From Mugil cephalus (lineage: Eukaryota > Chordata > Actinopteri > Mugiliformes > Mugilidae), in the NCBI RefSeq assembly GCF_022458985.1, contig NC_061776.1, positions 11,240,591 to 11,304,590 of the forward strand: DNA of 64,000 bases, given 5' to 3'. Made by a program: the position numbers and the translations under genes. The notes below the pieces were generated by a model. That model did no database searches. It was not told the DNA's origin and was given only the letters and a program-made list of their open reading frames with translations. Below are positions 62,701 to 64,000 of the stretch, piece by piece; the first letter of the stretch is position 1, and every line of letters begins with the position of its first letter.

Positions 62701-64000
62701 AACAGGATGTTGTTAATAGGGGGCCTATGGGTCCTGTGGGTGGAGGGGAGGGGCCTCCGTGGATCATCCTACTGATGATGGATCAGTTTAGGATCTAGTG
62801 AATTTAATGGTGATTTGATTGAATATATTCTGGATATTGAGTTTATTTTAAGTTGCATCCAAATTTTAAAGTTGAGTCCGACCAAGTGAAGTCTGACATT
62901 TTTGTTTGGGTGTTGCTGTTTTTTTTTTTGTTTCTTTTTCAGGAAGTAGATGTCTTGAAGAAAATATTTGATTGGGGAAAGAAGGTGACACAAATGCAGA
63001 AACCCCCCCAGCATATAACCAGACCAGACTTAACTTTTCCCAGATTTGGATTGGAGCTCAAATCCACAAGCAGACCACTGTATCTCTGGATAGATTTTTC
63101 TGAAATGGTTGAGTTTGTGTGCGCACCTCTTTAACTGAACCTTGCAGCACTTCCAGCTTTAATGATCCTCTTAATCCCCCCCATCAAATGCAAGACATCT
63201 TTACCAGTCAGGTAATTTGAAGTGAACTGAGGAGGAGTCTGTCATCTACAAATGGGAAACTGTCAGTCGGGGCAGATTGAATCTATTAGCGCGTGTTGCT
63301 ATTCCACCCCTGGGCGTCAGAGCGCTGCTGGTTCCGCAGCAGGAAATCCCTTTACTGGTCTCAAAGCATTCCTCGTGGCCCCGCCCCCGTTTACAAACTG
63401 TGTTTTATAATGTAGTGTGATCTCTGTCCCGAGGCGCTGCTACATCAAACAGCCTGCGACTTCGTGCCATATGCGACACAGATTCCACGCAGCCTTCCCA
63501 GCAGGAGCCCTGTGGATGTGCTTTACACGAGGCTCATTTAGGGTGGCAGGTTTTTATTCCCCTCTGATAGAGACGTGCACCACTTAACCGTCTCCAGGCC
63601 CCGTTGAACCGGCTCCCAGTCCGCTGGCCTACATTTATAAAGGGATTTTAGATGTTCATTTATTTAAACAATCAGTGTCATACTGGCTCAGTGCTTTCAC
63701 GGTGACAAGAGGAAAAACTGATTTGACAGTTTGTGCTAATTTGTGTAAATCCACTGCAGAGACATATCCAGGCTACAAGATGGAAAAATAACTTTATTGT
63801 GCCGTAATTGTTAAGAGTCCAGCTCTGAAGCTTTGGAGGGCTTTGGTGGGGGTAAAAAAAAAATAGTTTTTACTTATTAGTCTAATTTTGAAACAGCAGA
63901 ATCGGGGAGATTTCACTGTGAGTGAAACAATAATTAATCCCTTTGGAAATCGTTTTGTAGTCTCATGCATTTCTAAATCCAGTATGTTCTCACGTTCTTT
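59790..64000. other. Region downstream of the apod cluster, no recognised gene
   Basis: No exon with domain or splice support. 62,640-62,790 begins with CTGATCAGGCATAACATCAT, the inverted right end of the Tc1-type family found at 25,464. 61,840-62,060 and 63,130-63,680 have mixed composition with few repeats and could be conserved non-coding DNA or parts of an unseen gene. Confidence 0.4.
62643..62790 (-). mobile_element. End fragment of the Tc1-derived repeat family
   Basis: GATCAGGCATAACATCATGA is the reverse complement of the right end at about 25,850-25,870. The GGTAACAGGATGTTGTTAAT and GGCCTATGGGTCCTGTGGG blocks also match that element's interior (25,730-25,765) in reverse. Only this end is present. 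Confidence 0.7.

Overview
The window is a stretch of a ray-finned (teleost, probably percomorph) nuclear genome. The evidence is small-exon genes with GT-AG introns, proteins that match vertebrate NAD kinase, SEC62, SAMD7 and apolipoprotein D, and repeats typical of fish (L2-like LINE tail, Tc1-derived MITEs, a hAT/BED remnant, the GGTAACACTTT foldback family). No bacterial, plasmid or CRISPR features are present. All gene models were read by eye; for each, the exon lengths add up to a whole number of codons and every junction used is GT-AG.

Layout. 1-8,200 is gene-free and repeat-rich, with a 5'-truncated L2-like LINE at about 4,966-6,829. 8,200-18,540 is nadk (+), twelve exons including a non-coding first exon behind a palindromic NRF1-type site. 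It ends tail to tail with sec62 (-), 18,610-29,370, whose promoter carries a TCTCGCGAGA palindrome. The two polyadenylation signals lie about 110 bp apart. samd7 (-) follows at 29,900-33,580, with a probable extra 33-bp upstream exon at 36,958-36,990 and TAATCC (CRX/OTX-type) motifs around it. 37,000-43,350 has no recognisable gene. It holds a 1,633-bp foldback DNA transposon with 246-bp inverted ends and an 8-bp target duplication. 43,360-59,800 is an apolipoprotein D (lipocalin) cluster: apod copy 1 (+), copy 2 (-), an orphan last exon (+), copy 3 (-), and a more diverged copy 4 (+). 59,800-64,000 has no recognised gene.

The most informative structure is a tandem duplication: 44,228-48,839 is repeated as 48,840-53,358. 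One breakpoint lies inside the last intron of apod copy 1. The duplication therefore made a second complete minus-strand apod gene plus a stranded, still-open copy of the last exon of copy 1.

How the genes relate. nadk makes NADP+, sec62 acts in ER protein translocation and ER-phagy, samd7 is a photoreceptor Polycomb-type repressor, and the apod genes encode secreted lipid-binding lipocalins. They form no pathway. Their neighbourhood reflects ancestral synteny: in human SEC62 and SAMD7 are adjacent on 3q26 and APOD is on 3q29, while NADK is on 1p36.
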